Positions 1-6,400 are shown, numbered from the stretch's first letter. The stretch: DNA of 6,886 bases from Desulfuromusa sp. (GCA_029934095.1 JAOZMV010000077.1:1-6886); one strand, 5' to 3'. The notes: generated by a model not told the origin, from the sequence alone. Program-made: numbers and translations.

Positions 1-29
1 GTATCTGGGCGGGGAAACCCCGCCCCTAC
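1..29 (-). repeat. REP-type GC-rich palindrome
   Basis: The core is a perfect 8-bp stem, GGGCGGGG (7-14), loop AAA (15-17), CCCCGCCC (18-25). Read on the minus strand it begins with the tetranucleotide GTAG (29-26) followed by the palindrome, the layout of bacterial REP elements mobilised by RAYT (TnpA-REP) transposases. No RAYT gene is in the window. It lies 18 bp beyond the decayed amrS-like fragment and could also act as a transcription barrier, but it has no U-tract. The assignment rests on motif architecture; copy number in the genome cannot be seen here. Confidence 0.65.
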
Positions 30-46
30 TAACCCGCCATACCAAC

Positions 47-175
47 TCAGGCGATTATTTCGCCACAATCGGGACAACAACCATTTTTATCCACCTGGTT
101 GCTGCTGACCCCGAATCCACTGCGTCGAATCAATACTTTTCCGCAGACAGGAAAAACCAGGGACGCTCCCCATTT
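47..175 (-). pseudogene. Decayed C-terminal zinc-ribbon fragment of an AmrS-like radical SAM protein
   Basis: The minus-strand frame ending at TGA (47-49) reads PVCGKVLIRRSGFG (151-110), then a spacer, then GCCPDCGEIIA (82-50). This matches the C-terminal zinc ribbon of AmrS proteins (CPxCG...IxRxGF...N...G.CPxCG..I.GVW). The intact AmrS at 2856-3869 has the same pattern at its residues 300-335, with conserved P, C, G, I, R, G, N, C and E positions. Decay is visible: the first cysteine is Phe (codon 152-154, TTT, one base from TGT), a stop replaces the usual Gly before the terminal Val-Trp, and an in-frame TAA at 176-178 cuts off anything upstream. No radical SAM core follows upstream. Divergence from the intact copy argues against a recent duplication. 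A tiny independent zinc-ribbon protein is less likely because no start codon or ribosome site is apparent. Confidence 0.6.
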
Positions 176-361
176 TTAACCTTTCCAACAAAACCCCTTT
201 CAACAAAAAAACCGCCCAATCGGCACACACCGACACAGCCAGTCCTCCGAACAAAAGAATAAGCTATACCATTACTCTTGTCATTTTGTAATCATTCCGC
301 GTAGGTCATAAATATTACGAACAACCCGATAGATAACTGCCCCAAGAACAATAAGAGACCA
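176..361. other. Gene-free stretch downstream of amrB, possibly decayed coding DNA
   Basis: No intact gene is supported here. On the minus strand, 26 codons directly after the amrB stop and in the same frame encode a hydrophobic segment (containing SLIVLGAVIYRVVRNIYD) ending at a TGA that overlaps an ATG. From that ATG the next frame meets a TAG after six codons and is then open and hydrophobic again (LILLFGGLAVSVCADWAVF). Neither part has a convincing start and ribosome site. They may be relics of a small membrane protein or chance frames. I see no terminator hairpin with a T-run after amrB. Confidence 0.3.
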
Positions 362-1165
362 TTATCCTATAAGAGAGGATGTATATCCCACTACCCTGCT
401 TTCATCACCGCTGGCATCGGCGCTGGTACGATAATCGAGTACCTTGCTTGTTAAATGATGGCTTCGCGCTGAGTTAACGATGGCCCTCACTCCTATTATA
501 CCGCATGCTTCACACCCTTGACCGAGCTGTTCCAAATCAAGATCAGCAATTCCCTTGATGCAGACATTATCGAGAGCCCTGGCTTTAGTTATGTCGTAAA
601 AATGGCTCAAGTCGGTGCTGATGACGATAAAATTGTTTTTATCCTCCAGAAAAGTATCAATCAGTTGAGAAAGCGGCAGATAATTCATCTGACCGTAAAC
701 AATTTCAACGATATTGGTTTTCCCGAAATAGTGCCGGATAAACGGCACCTGTACCTCGGTTGAGTGTTCCTGATGGGCATCAGGCTGGAACTGAAGAAAA
801 TCAACACTGTTTTCAAGCTGGGTGCTGAAAGGGAGATCAATCCTCAGGTCACCGCACGGTGATTCATAGCGCTCATAGAGTGCGATAGAGGCTCCGCTGA
901 TAAAGACTTTATGACTGGGGCCGATAATGATGACGCGTTCAATTCCAGTAGTGTTGAGTGCGGCCGCTCTGTACGCGACGTTAGCGGTAAAACCGCTGTA
1001 GACATAACCAGCATGTGGTGCAATCAAAGCTCTGGGTACAAAATCGGTCGGAGGCGTATAATCTGCATCGTCGAGGGCCTGATTGAACTGATCGATATAC
1101 CGCTCAATTTCTTTACAACTTTCCGGGTAAAACATGCCGGCTACAGCGCTTTGTCTGCTGCTCAT
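362..1165 (-). CDS. amrB: AmmeMemoRadiSam system protein B (Memo family)
   Basis: This 267-residue protein belongs to the Memo family, relatives of the extradiol-dioxygenase-like LigB fold. It is the AmrB partner of the AMMECR1 protein and the AmrS radical SAM enzyme; its biochemical role in bacteria is not established to my knowledge. Visible family motifs are FYP (residues 12-14), APHAGYVYSG (49-58), GPSHK (82-86), EHSTEVQVPF (133-142), STDLSHFY (183-190) and CEACGIIGV (218-226). Metal-ligand-type His51, His85 and Cys218 or Cys221 are present, so the active-site cleft appears intact. Length is normal for a stand-alone Memo. The ATG has AGGAG six bases upstream (1172-1176). It follows the DUF6763-like gene by 170 bp, so it may have its own transcript or be the distal end of the amrS run. 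The adjacent AMMECR1 gene found in many genomes is not seen; the sequence just downstream is decayed. Confidence 0.92.
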   Translation of the reverse strand: MSSRQSAVAGMFYPESCKEIERYIDQFNQALDDADYTPPTDFVPRALIAPHAGYVYSGFTANVAYRAAALNTTGIERVIIIGPSHKVFISGASIALYERYESPCGDLRIDLPFSTQLENSVDFLQFQPDAHQEHSTEVQVPFIRHYFGKTNIVEIVYGQMNYLPLSQLIDTFLEDKNNFIVISTDLSHFYDITKARALDNVCIKGIADLDLEQLGQGCEACGIIGVRAIVNSARSHHLTSKVLDYRTSADASGDESRVVGYTSSLIG

Positions 1166-1335
1166 AATATGCTCCTGTTTTTTTAAGTGTCAGGTAGCTA
1201 TCTGTCGAGAGGATGTCTATTTCTCCTGTTTTGTTGTAAATATATCCCTTTTTCTACCATCATCGCATTAAGCTTCATGTGAGCAATTTGCAGGACAATT
1301 TCACCTGGGATTTGATATCCTTTATTTACATACTT

Positions 1336-1656
1336 TTATTCTTTCATGTCCTTCTCTGAACGAGGTTCAAAGACATCCAAAGGTTCATTCCAATCTGATC
1401 TTTTGGTATCGGTGATATCCGTACCCAAATCATCTAAATTTCCGATATCAAGTGGACCGGAGAGGTTCTCCGGCGCTTCACACAGTACGATCTTTTCTTG
1501 ATACCAGTCTCTCATTTCATATTCATCCAGATTTCCATCGAAGTTCTGTACCTCAACAGTTTTATTATACTCATCAAGTGCCACCACACGAAAACGTTGC
1601 CCTTTGTCCTGGTGACAATACCAGCTGCCGATAATTGGATCACATTCAGTTGTCAT
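1336..1656 (-). CDS. DUF6763-like small acidic protein
   Basis: This is a small, strongly acidic soluble protein of 107 residues from the start chosen here. The N-terminal half reads IIGSWYCHQDKGQRFRVVALD and then VEVQNFDGNLDEYEMRDWY, a likely small beta-barrel fold, and is followed by SGPLD...DDLG. That pattern matches my memory of DUF6763, a family of about 100 residues in Gammaproteobacteria with no known function. An ATG at 1660-1662 would lie only two bases from the strong AGGAGG (1665-1670), whereas the ATG at 1654-1656 lies eight bases from it, so the second start is preferred; the protein then begins MTTE. It follows the 389-residue gene closely and is probably cotranscribed with it. 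No catalytic motif is recognisable. Confidence 0.8.
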   Translation of the reverse strand: MTTECDPIIGSWYCHQDKGQRFRVVALDEYNKTVEVQNFDGNLDEYEMRDWYQEKIVLCEAPENLSGPLDIGNLDDLGTDITDTKRSDWNEPLDVFEPRSEKDMKE

Positions 1657-1664
1657 AATCATTT

Positions 1665-1670
1665 CCTCCT
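1665..1670 (-). promoter_or_regulatory. Shine-Dalgarno site deciding the start of the DUF6763-like gene
   Basis: A perfect AGGAGG lies between the stop of the 389-residue gene and two in-frame ATGs. Spacing is two bases to the first ATG and eight to the second, favouring initiation at 1656. Confidence 0.75.
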
Positions 1671-1673
1671 GAA

Positions 1674-2843
1674 TTAATGACTCAACAGCAGGTAACCACT
1701 CGGTCCCAGACTCGTGGCTAACATGACGCTGTTGATGTCAATATGTTCTGACCAGGTCTTACTTTTTTGATTGGCTACTGTCTGCCAGAAATTTTCTATT
1801 TTTTCCTGTAATGGAAGATGAGACGAGAATTCTTTAAGCTGCAAAATAAGCGATTGCTGTTGTGGAAAATCATCGAGATGATCTTTTATCATCAGCATCA
1901 TTTTTGTAATCGTTTGCAATCCAATAGACAGGCCCAGTTCGCGAAATGCGAGACGATACTCAGCCGGGTAATGCAGCACATTTTCCAGGGCAAAGGCATC
2001 CAGTCCTCTTTTGGCAAAATGCAGGAGCGTGGAGAGCATGTGTGTCATCTGGAAATTGCTGTAAGCTATCAACTGAGTCAACTTGAATGCGTCAGTAAGC
2101 AGGCCTCCTATCCCCAGAGAGTCATCGGTCAACCAGTTCATATCTTCACACATTATCATGGCCTCAGAAATTTCCATATCAAGGTTCAGCTCGGATGATG
2201 TTTTCAAATCATCGACGGCCGTTGACATGAGTTGCAGGTAGGAAAGCAATCCGTCAAGGGAATCATGCTGTCCCATGGATTGAACCAAGGGACGGGAGAG
2301 ATCAATACTCATCTTCCAATACATCCGTTTTGTTTGTGAGTTCGGCGAGGTATAGGTAAATCCGCTATGGGCTGATTTGGCAAGTTCCAGGGCCCAGCGG
2401 TTATATTGCAGGTTGCCGCTTACCACGGCTACCCGGTTAAGTGCATGCATCCATTTAGTCAGGTAATGGTAATACTGTCCATCCTGATCCCACTCCAGAC
2501 GGTCATCATGGGGTTCTCCGGGTTTTCGTTCATTGCATCTTTTGCCTATCCTCAATCCGCCAACGGTAGGATGCAGCTTCCCCTCTTCTTCACCAAGACC
2601 GCTGAGCCATCCTTTTCTGGAATCATCGTCACGATGTTTTCCCAGAACAGCATGCACTTGATCAACAAGGGCAAAGGCCTCCTCTTTGTAGCGATCTTGA
2701 CCTGTTTGAATGAAAAGCTCCAGAAAGTTACAGACCGCAAAACTGTCCGTCCATAAATATCGTTTCGGTGGATGGAGACTTGTTGTCAGACCGGTTCGAT
2801 ATCCAAAATCGGACATGATCTTCTGGATTTTCACGGTATGCAT
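1674..2843 (-). CDS. Uncharacterised conserved protein, probable alpha/alpha-toroid (six-hairpin glycosidase-like)
   Basis: This 389-residue protein has no signal peptide or membrane segment and is predicted cytoplasmic. I cannot name a function. Motifs that look conserved are KRYLWTDSFAVCNFLELF (27-44), HPTVGGLRIGKR (91-102), EWDQDGQYYHYLTKWMHAL (117-135), RMYWKMSIDLSRPLV (173-187), HDSLDGLL (193-200) and TDDSLGIGGLL (239-249). Repeated helix pairs, aromatic residues and Asp/Glu-rich turns resemble the (alpha/alpha)6 toroid of six-hairpin glycosidases and sugar epimerases; this is an inference from pattern, and no catalytic residue is assigned. The gene starts 12 bp after the amrS stop with GGGAG just upstream, so it is almost certainly translated from the amrS transcript. 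This suggests it works with or on the product of the AmrS/AmrB system. Length and reading frame look intact. Confidence 0.85.
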   Translation of the reverse strand: MHTVKIQKIMSDFGYRTGLTTSLHPPKRYLWTDSFAVCNFLELFIQTGQDRYKEEAFALVDQVHAVLGKHRDDDSRKGWLSGLGEEEGKLHPTVGGLRIGKRCNERKPGEPHDDRLEWDQDGQYYHYLTKWMHALNRVAVVSGNLQYNRWALELAKSAHSGFTYTSPNSQTKRMYWKMSIDLSRPLVQSMGQHDSLDGLLSYLQLMSTAVDDLKTSSELNLDMEISEAMIMCEDMNWLTDDSLGIGGLLTDAFKLTQLIAYSNFQMTHMLSTLLHFAKRGLDAFALENVLHYPAEYRLAFRELGLSIGLQTITKMMLMIKDHLDDFPQQQSLILQLKEFSSHLPLQEKIENFWQTVANQKSKTWSEHIDINSVMLATSLGPSGYLLLSH

Positions 2844-2855
2844 TATTTTCTCCCG

Positions 2856-3869
2856 TTATCTCCACACTCCTGCAAGCTGCTCTCCACATTGGCTGCAGCG
2901 ACCATCAGCCAAGTTGTTCTGCCGGATATTGTAGCCAACCCGGTGAATCACTTCCGTCCCACAGCCCGGGCAGTATGTGTTTTCTCCCCCCTCACCGGGA
3001 ATATTGCCTTCATAAACATAGTGTAATCCTTCTGCTAAGCCAATTTCCCTTGCCCTGCGCAGGGTTTCCGCAGGAGTCGGCTCTCGATCCAGCATCTTAT
3101 ACGTTGGAAAAAAGGCGCTCACATGCCAGGGAATGGCTGGATCAACACTCTTGACAAAACGGGCTATGTCCCGCAGTTCGGAATCAGAATCATTAAGACC
3201 GGGAATAACCAGGGTGGTCGTCTCAACCCATACTCCCAATTCATGCATGAGACGAACACTATCGAGCACAGGTTGCAGCCTGGCTTTAGAAACCTTTTTG
3301 TAAAAATCGTCAGTAAAGCCCTTAATATCAATGTTTATGCCATCCAGAACAGGCGCCAGGTGACGGGTTGCTTCCGCACTCATGTAGCCATTGCTGACAA
3401 AGACATTTTTCAACCCTTGTTTACGAGCAAGCACCGCACAATCATAGGCAAATTCATAGAAAATAGTTGGCTCAACATAAGTGTAACAGACACTTTCGCA
3501 CCCCCTTCGAACAGCCTCCTCAACCACAGCTTCAGCGGTACGATCAGTGCCGGCAATCTCTCCATTATGCAAATGTGGATATTGGGAAATATCATAATTC
3601 TGACAGTTAAGGCACTGAAAATTACAGCCAACCGTGGCAATGGAAAAAGCACTGCTGCCAGGCAGAAAATTGAATAGGGGCTTTTTTTCAATAGGATCAA
3701 TGCCTTCGGCAATCAGCTTCCCATAGACCAGACTGTATAAGACGCCATCCCGGTTTTCCCGGACTGCGCAAATACCTCGTTTTCCCTCTCTTATGTGACA
3801 ATGGTGGCTGCACAGTCCACAAATAACCTTATTCTCTTTTTCCTGTTGATAAAACATTGCCTCTTTCAT
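2856..3869 (-). CDS. amrS: AmmeMemoRadiSam system radical SAM enzyme
   Basis: This 337-residue protein is a complete AmrS. Domains in order are an N-terminal cysteine cluster (Cys17, 20, 24, 34) followed by RGICAVREN; the radical SAM core with CNFQCLNC (Cys82, 86, 89), which binds the 4Fe-4S cluster that cleaves S-adenosylmethionine; the core strands YTYVEPTIFYEF (129-140), VSNGY (158-162) and INIDIKGF (178-185); HVSAFFPTYKM (249-259); and a C-terminal zinc ribbon (Cys300, 303, 325, 328) ending GVW. All expected cysteines are present. The family is related to pyruvate formate-lyase activases, but the substrate of AmrS is unknown to me. The start has AGGAGG at 3874-3879, four bases upstream. 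It lies 24 bp after pcm and 12 bp before the 389-residue gene, so these form one transcription unit. Confidence 0.95.
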   Translation of the reverse strand: MKEAMFYQQEKENKVICGLCSHHCHIREGKRGICAVRENRDGVLYSLVYGKLIAEGIDPIEKKPLFNFLPGSSAFSIATVGCNFQCLNCQNYDISQYPHLHNGEIAGTDRTAEAVVEEAVRRGCESVCYTYVEPTIFYEFAYDCAVLARKQGLKNVFVSNGYMSAEATRHLAPVLDGINIDIKGFTDDFYKKVSKARLQPVLDSVRLMHELGVWVETTTLVIPGLNDSDSELRDIARFVKSVDPAIPWHVSAFFPTYKMLDREPTPAETLRRAREIGLAEGLHYVYEGNIPGEGGENTYCPGCGTEVIHRVGYNIRQNNLADGRCSQCGEQLAGVWR

Positions 3870-3893
3870 GTTTCCTCCTGTAAAGATTTTAAA

Positions 3894-4574
3894 TTAGGTT
3901 ATTTTGGTATCATTATTCAATCCGCCGATAAACGGGACAAAGGCAACGGGGAGAATATTTTTCTCGGTAAATCCACCCTGTTCATCCTTTTGGATGAGCA
4001 TAAGCTCTTGGTGCCGGTTGGGCCGACCGACAGGAATGACAAGCCTGCCGCCAGGCTTAAGCTGCTTTTTCAATGCTGCTGGAATATGACTGGCGGCAGC
4101 CGTAACGATAATACCATCATAAGGCGCGTGTTCCAGGCATCCTTCGGTAGCATCTCCCTGGATAATTTCCACATTATGATAACCAAGTTTTTTAAGATGT
4201 TTTGCCGCCTTGTCTGCCAGAGCTTTTACAATTTCAATGGTATAAATCCTGTTAACAAGATGTGATAATACAGCAGCTTGGTATCCTGAACCGGCACCTA
4301 CCTCCAAGATAACATCATCTTTTTCCGGACAAAGCAGGTCGGTCATCAGGGCAACAATATAGGGTTGTGAAATTGTCTGGCCGTCACCGATGGGCAGAGG
4401 TTTGTTTGCATATGCCCATGGTCGTAATGATTCAGGCACAAATTCTTCCCGCAACACCTTGCCCATGGCTGCCATGACCTCCGGTTTAAATTCCTGTATT
4501 CCTGTATAATTCTGACTAAAACGGCATTCTTCAGCAATAGTTTCCAGCATTTCATTGATTAATTGTTGATCCAT
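3894..4574 (-). CDS. pcm: Protein-L-isoaspartate O-methyltransferase
   Basis: This 226-residue enzyme methylates L-isoaspartyl residues formed by ageing of Asn and Asp in proteins, using S-adenosylmethionine, and so starts their repair in the cytoplasm. Family motifs are LPIGDGQTISQPYIVALM (60-77), the AdoMet-binding loop EVGAGSGYQAAVLS (91-104), IEIV (113-116) at the second strand, GDATEG (140-145), IVTAAASHIP (156-165), LKPGGRLVIPVG (172-183) and VAFVPF (210-215). Length is normal. The start has AGGAG at 4587-4591, about 12 bases away, a rather long spacing. It is the first gene of the run leading into amrS and lies 49 bp after the ftsH remnant, with a palindrome between them, so its promoter is not obvious. 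Grouping with chaperone genes fits a protein-repair role. Confidence 0.95.
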   Translation of the reverse strand: MDQQLINEMLETIAEECRFSQNYTGIQEFKPEVMAAMGKVLREEFVPESLRPWAYANKPLPIGDGQTISQPYIVALMTDLLCPEKDDVILEVGAGSGYQAAVLSHLVNRIYTIEIVKALADKAAKHLKKLGYHNVEIIQGDATEGCLEHAPYDGIIVTAAASHIPAALKKQLKPGGRLVIPVGRPNRHQELMLIQKDEQGGFTEKNILPVAFVPFIGGLNNDTKIT

Positions 4575-4600
4575 TTTTTTCGGAATCTCCTATTATGAAC

Positions 4601-4623
4601 TACCCCGCAGCTTGCTGCGGGTA
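4601..4623. repeat. GC-rich perfect palindrome at the ftsH breakpoint
   Basis: CCCGCAGC (4604-4611), loop TT, GCTGCGGG (4614-4621) is a perfect 8-bp stem; adding TA/TA outside with one bulged C (4603) extends it to 10 bp. It abuts the stop codon of the ftsH remnant (4624-4626). It resembles a dispersed REP-like or terminator-like hairpin, but there is no T-run on either side, so simple Rho-independent termination is doubtful. It differs in sequence from the palindrome at 7-25. Confidence 0.6.
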
Positions 4624-4833
4624 TCAACAGTGGCCCGATACTTGATCGCCTTGAAGGATCACCGCGGCAACTTCATCAGCCCTAATCTTGTCCTTGAACT
4701 CGGCATAGGAAGAGGTTTGCAGGTGCTGACTTTGCGAAGCATTGAACCAGTAGCTGGAAAGTACAAGCAGTACTAGGAACCAAACGAGATAATTCCATAA
4801 GGGTAAGGGTTGCTGTGGACTTTGCATTCGCAT
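4624..4833 (-). pseudogene. 5' remnant of an FtsH-type membrane protease gene
   Basis: The 69-codon frame encodes a short polar N-terminus, one membrane helix (about residues 12-30, WNYLVWFLVLLVLSSYWF) and the beginning of a periplasmic FtsH-ext-like domain (SYAEFKDKIRADEVAAVILQGDQVSGH, residues 42-68). This corresponds to the first 60 or so residues of FtsH, such as YSTF...V...I in the E. coli protein. The AAA ATPase, the zinc-binding HExxH site and everything else are absent: the frame ends in Cys-stop exactly where the palindrome begins, and pcm starts 49 bp later. A deletion of over 500 codons is the simplest reading. The frame itself is free of stops, so a short membrane peptide might still be made. 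The gene lies 30 bp after cbpM, fitting an ancestral cbpA-cbpM-ftsH heat-stress operon. An alternative is a genuine small single-helix protein. Confidence 0.65.
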
Positions 4834-4863
4834 AATTTTGTTACCTGTTCCTCTGAAAACTAC

Positions 4864-5157
4864 TTAGTTTCGCCGTAATTCTTCAAGTTCTTCCAGCAGA
4901 TCTAAAGCCAATGCCGCACCTGCCATGTTTATACGCAGATCAGTAATTAAGCGGTAGGCCGTTTGGGCACGTTTAATTTCCCGCAGGCCAAAACGCCATT
5001 GTTCAGGAGTATGGCCAACCGGAGTAAGGAGTCCCTCGTTAATCATTTCTTTGATCAGTTCGGTGTCCTGCCTGCAGAAATCGCAGAGTTCCTCCAAGGT
5101 GTAACTGGAGTTTTCATCTAAAATAGTTGTACTGTAAATCGTTATCTGTTTATCCAT
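4864..5157 (-). CDS. cbpM: Chaperone modulator CbpM (MerR-like)
   Basis: This 97-residue protein matches the CbpM/YccV-type family, small MerR-like helix-turn-helix proteins that bind the J domain of CbpA and inhibit its stimulation of DnaK. An N-terminal strand (QITIYSTTIL) is followed by a helix-turn-helix-like stretch (YTLEELCDFCRQDTELIKEMINEGLLTPVG, residues 19-48), WRFGLREIKRAQTAYRLITDLRINMAGAALALDLLEELEEL (54-94), and a charged end. Length is close to the roughly 100 residues of E. coli CbpM. Its ATG begins one base after the cbpA stop, and its GGAGG (5166-5170) lies inside the last cbpA codons, so the two are translationally linked and their amounts are probably balanced. Confidence 0.9.
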   Translation of the reverse strand: MDKQITIYSTTILDENSSYTLEELCDFCRQDTELIKEMINEGLLTPVGHTPEQWRFGLREIKRAQTAYRLITDLRINMAGAALALDLLEELEELRRN

Positions 5158-5158
5158 T

Positions 5159-6103
5159 TTATTGACCTCCCATGTTTTGGCGAGGATTCAACGGCATTGT
5201 TTCGGCCATTTTTTTATAGAATTCTTTCTCTTTATCTGTCTTGGCCGGAGGAATAACGATTTCCAGAGTAACTATTTGATCCCCAGTATGGCTGGCACTA
5301 CTCAAACCGCGTCCCTTCAGCCGAAGCTTTTGGCCACTTTGAGAATTGGGTGGAATATTGAGATGTACACTGCCTGATAAAGTGGGACACTCAATCTTGC
5401 CACCAAGAGCTGCTTCCCAGGGGACAACGGGAAGGGTCAGGTAAATATTGCGTTTTTTTACATGAAAGAGAGAATGGTCAGCAAATGAAACCTCAAGATA
5501 TAAATCACCATGTCCACCACCATGCTGCCCCGGCATTCCCTGACCCGCCAATCGGATTTTCTGACCTTCAGCGATCCCTTTGGGGATATTGACAGTTATG
5601 GTGTGTTGTTTATTTTTTACCCGACCCTGTTCATCAACGGTTGGTCTGGTCAAGGTAAAGGTTTTCCGGGCACCTTTATACGCCTCTGCCAGTGTAACAA
5701 TAATACGGGCGTGGTGATCTTCTCCACCCCGGGCAAATGACCTGCCCTGTCCACGTTGAAATGGGCCGGAACCACCAAAAAGCGCAGAGAAAAAATCACT
5801 GAACCCACTTGCTCCGCCTCCGCTGGCACCCGAAAATTCAAAGCCGGCATCCCAGTCAGGAGGTGGACGAAAATCCTGCCCCTGTTCCCAGTTGCTACCA
5901 AACTTATCGTAGGCGGCCCGTTTTTCAGGATCTTTCAAGACCTCATAAGCCTCGCCAATCTCCTGAAATTTGGCCTCAGAACCAGCATCTTTATTGATAT
6001 CCGGATGATGTTTACGGGCAAGTTTCCGATAGGATCGTTTAATATCAGCTTGAGAGGCATCACGTCCCACCCCCAGAATTTCATAATAATCTTTATATTC
6101 CAT
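5159..6103 (-). CDS. cbpA: Curved-DNA-binding protein CbpA, DnaJ-family co-chaperone
   Basis: This 314-residue protein is a type II (class B) J-domain protein. The J domain spans residues 1-70 (DYYEILGV at 5-12, the DnaK-stimulating HPD at 33-35, FQEIGEAYEVLKDPEKRAAYDKFG at 46-69). A Gly/Phe-rich linker follows (about 71-127, GFEFSGASGGGASGF, FFSALFGGSGPF), then two beta-rich client-binding domains (about 130-210 and 215-285) and the C-terminal dimerisation region. There is no CxxCxGxG zinc finger, which separates it from DnaJ. CbpA delivers unfolded clients to DnaK and binds DNA in the nucleoid in E. coli. The start has AAGG about seven bases upstream. It heads the cbpA-cbpM-(ftsH) unit, preceded by a gene-free stretch with a half CIRCE operator. 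Confidence 0.95.
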   Translation of the reverse strand: MEYKDYYEILGVGRDASQADIKRSYRKLARKHHPDINKDAGSEAKFQEIGEAYEVLKDPEKRAAYDKFGSNWEQGQDFRPPPDWDAGFEFSGASGGGASGFSDFFSALFGGSGPFQRGQGRSFARGGEDHHARIIVTLAEAYKGARKTFTLTRPTVDEQGRVKNKQHTITVNIPKGIAEGQKIRLAGQGMPGQHGGGHGDLYLEVSFADHSLFHVKKRNIYLTLPVVPWEAALGGKIECPTLSGSVHLNIPPNSQSGQKLRLKGRGLSSASHTGDQIVTLEIVIPPAKTDKEKEFYKKMAETMPLNPRQNMGGQ

Positions 6104-6122
6104 TATGCTACCTTGTGTATCC

Positions 6123-6131
6123 GAGTGCTAA
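6123..6131 (-). promoter_or_regulatory. Half-site matching the CIRCE (HrcA) heat-shock operator
   Basis: The minus strand reads TTAGCACTC, a 9/9 match to one arm of CIRCE (TTAGCACTC-N9-GAGTGCTAA), with its proximal end 19 bp before the cbpA ATG, the usual place for CIRCE. The expected second arm nine bases on (6105-6113) matches only 3 of 9, or 4 of 9 with a ten-base gap. It is either a decayed operator or a chance match. Confidence 0.35.
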
Positions 6132-6218
6132 CAAGTGGGAAAAGGTTAGATGTCATCAGCTGTAAACCGGCTATTCTCAGGCAACTGACTCCATAAGCGG
6201 ACAATCCGGTCTGAGCCT

Positions 6219-6250
6219 TCAGTTATTAGTTACTGAGCACAGATAACTGA
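6219..6250. repeat. 8-bp inverted repeat with 16-base loop
   Basis: TCAGTTAT (6219-6226) and ATAACTGA (6243-6250) are perfect inverted arms; the loop repeats part of the motif (AGTTACTGA). It may be an operator, a dispersed repeat unit or a stem-loop. No function can be assigned. Confidence 0.45.
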
Positions 6251-6400
6251 CAACCGAAAGTGCAGAATTCGGGTTGCCCAAAAATACCACCAAACATGTA
6301 TTGACCTGTCGAATTTTATTATCAATATTGTTTAACCTATTGTTCTTCTTGTAATATTTAAAATAAGGCACGAAAACGCCAAGAGAATAAAAACTTTAAA

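Noticed and set aside
242..361. Small overlapping membrane-peptide genes after amrB, with an ATGA junction
   Set aside because: The first frame has no start codon and the second meets a stop after six codons, so neither is supported as a gene.
911..1186. 91-codon plus-strand frame across the start of amrB
   Set aside because: It is antisense to conserved Memo motifs and shows no family resemblance.
3123..3677. 184-codon open frame on the plus strand opposite amrS
   Set aside because: It lies wholly inside the intact, motif-complete amrS gene and encodes no recognisable domain.
4601..4623. Rho-independent terminator after the ftsH remnant
   Set aside because: The hairpin is strong, but neither strand has a T-run after it, so it is listed as a repeat rather than a terminator.
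6132..6170. Sigma32-type or sigma70 promoter before cbpA
   Set aside because: On the minus strand CCCACTT resembles a sigma32 -10 box, but no CTTGAAA lies at a suitable distance. TTTACA at 6161-6166 resembles a -35 box, but no good -10 lies 16-18 bases on.
5756..6196. 146-codon plus-strand frame opposite the start of cbpA
   Set aside because: It overlaps the J domain of cbpA on the opposite strand and has low-complexity translation with no family match.
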